Source: an uncultured Collinsella sp. (GTDB taxonomy: Bacteria; Actinomycetota; Coriobacteriia; Coriobacteriales; Coriobacteriaceae). Taken from it: DNA of 6,794 nt. The stretch is taken from assembly GCA_958447915.1 (NCBI GenBank), contig CAUDCB010000106.1, forward strand, positions 1 to 6,794, read 5' to 3'. Below, in pieces: positions 6,137 to 6,794 of the stretch. The notes beneath the pieces are model-generated. The model was not told the origin of the DNA. It ran no database searches and saw only the letters and a list, made by a program, of their open reading frames with translations. Numbering within the stretch: position 1 is the stretch's first letter; every line of letters begins with the position of its first letter. The position numbers and the translations under genes are program-made.

Positions 6137-6794
6137 CTAGTACTCGACAACACCCATATAGCGACGGAAATCGGGATCGTGATCAAACACCTTGCCGCGT
6201 GCAGCACGCAGCTCGCAGTTCATGGCGTAGAACAGCACCGGGTCCAGATAGGCACGGACGCTCGCCGGCACGGCTTCCATACCGTACTCCTTGGCATCGA
6301 GCACCATCAGCGTATCGGTATGCGTCTTAAGGAACGCAAGGGCGCGCTCGTCCATGGCACGGCACTCGCTGGAGCCCATCTGCAGGAAGTAAAAAACGCC
6401 ATCCTGAGTAGCCTCGAAGGGGCCGTGGAAGTACTCGGCAGAGTGGATGTAGCTGCAGTGCTGCCACTGCATCTCCATAAGAGAGCAGATAGCGAAACCG
6501 TAGGTCTGGCTAAAGTTGGGACCGCTGCCCAGAATGTAGAAGAACTCGTGCTCCTGGCAAAGCTTGGCAAAACGATCGCCTAGCTCGGCATTTACCTTCT
6601 CACGTGCCGGGGGAAGAATCTTATCCATCTCGGCGATACCGGCATACATATCGGCAAGATCGGCGTAGCCCTCCTGCTGATCGAGCAGCTCGGCCGCAAG
6701 CGACAGCGAAATGCCAGCGGGGACCTCGGCCTGCGGCACGCCCTCGCCCCACGGGTAGACCCACGTGGTCCACTTGCCGGAGTCAATCTTGGAT
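6137..6794 (-). CDS. frlB: Fructoselysine-6-phosphate deglycase, SIS domain (FrlB), 5' end outside window
   Basis: The 3' part of a SIS-domain deglycase gene, open from the right edge to the TAG at 6137-6139, with 218 codons inside the window. Relatives are about 340 residues, so roughly the first third (the N-terminal SIS half) is missing. FrlB cleaves fructosamine 6-phosphate to glucose 6-phosphate and the free amine. The visible part holds the second SIS domain: FFYILGSGPNFSQTYG, then SLMEMQWQH and AEYFHGPFE, ending in FRRYMGVVEY, which closely parallels the E. coli FrlB terminus RRYYGGLVEY. The two residues reported as catalytic in the related FraB deglycase, a Glu and a His 16 residues apart, are present: Glu in LME (codon 6473-6475) and His in HGP (codon 6425-6427). 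It is followed after 14 nt by frlD. A FraB-like or other Amadori 6-phosphate deglycase is the main alternative. Confidence 0.87.
   Translation of the reverse strand, partial: SKIDSGKWTTWVYPWGEGVPQAEVPAGISLSLAAELLDQQEGYADLADMYAGIAEMDKILPPAREKVNAELGDRFAKLCQEHEFFYILGSGPNFSQTYGFAICSLMEMQWQHCSYIHSAEYFHGPFEATQDGVFYFLQMGSSECRAMDERALAFLKTHTDTLMVLDAKEYGMEAVPASVRAYLDPVLFYAMNCELRAARGKVFDHDPDFRRYMGVVEY

Noticed and set aside
5136..6140. A 334-codon open frame on the + strand, longer than the frlD gene it lies opposite.
   Set aside because: It is antisense to frlD over almost its whole length, shows no recognisable domain, has no clear ribosome binding site, and is explained by the codon bias of the minus-strand gene.
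6137..6739. Treating the deglycase as a complete 200-residue protein starting at the GTG at 6739.
   Set aside because: The frame continues without a stop to the right edge with sensible coding sequence, and the family is about 340 residues with two SIS domains.
1..6794. CRISPR arrays, tRNA or rRNA genes, insertion sequences, phage or defence genes.
   Set aside because: No spaced direct repeats, tRNA-like cloverleaf, transposase, integrase or terminal inverted repeats were seen on either strand; the window is almost fully occupied by metabolic genes.

Overview
The window looks like an accessory sugar and Amadori-product catabolic locus from a moderately GC-rich bacterium. My best guess is a gut actinobacterium of the Coriobacteriia (Collinsella-like). 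This rests on base composition, strong AAGGAG-type ribosome binding sites and gene content, not on any marker gene, so it is an inference.

Layout, left to right. A partial TatD-family metal-dependent hydrolase gene on the + strand enters from the left edge and ends at 569. It converges on a long minus-strand gene run, and the 81-bp gap between them (570-650) holds a good bidirectional intrinsic terminator. Everything from 651 to the right edge is on the minus strand. In transcription order (right to left) it reads: the 3' part of frlB (fructoselysine-6-phosphate deglycase, SIS domain), frlD (fructoselysine 6-kinase-like, PfkB family), a second and more divergent FrlD-like PfkB kinase, an amidohydrolase-2 family protein, a YjbQ/UPF0047 family protein, a BtpA/SgcQ family TIM-barrel protein, and an FGGY carbohydrate kinase. 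Gaps are 14, 121, 27, -4 (GTGA overlap), 33 and 6 nt. Only the 121-nt gap (5138-5258) breaks the tight spacing; it carries a GC hairpin with a short T run just upstream of the second kinase.

How the genes may work together. FrlD and FrlB form a recognised pair: the kinase makes the 6-phosphate of a fructosamine (Amadori compound) such as fructoselysine, and the deglycase splits it to glucose 6-phosphate and the free amine. The second kinase, amidohydrolase, YjbQ, BtpA and FGGY kinase form a compact block whose collective substrate I cannot name. Two sugar-kinase types, a hydrolase and two poorly understood enzyme families in one tight operon suggest an uncharacterised catabolic route, perhaps for a modified sugar or another Amadori product. 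The amidohydrolase lacks two canonical metal-ligand residues and the second PfkB kinase has an altered sugar-binding glycine motif, so this block may do chemistry different from the family defaults. No transporter or regulator lies inside the window; if present they should be upstream of frlB, beyond the right edge.
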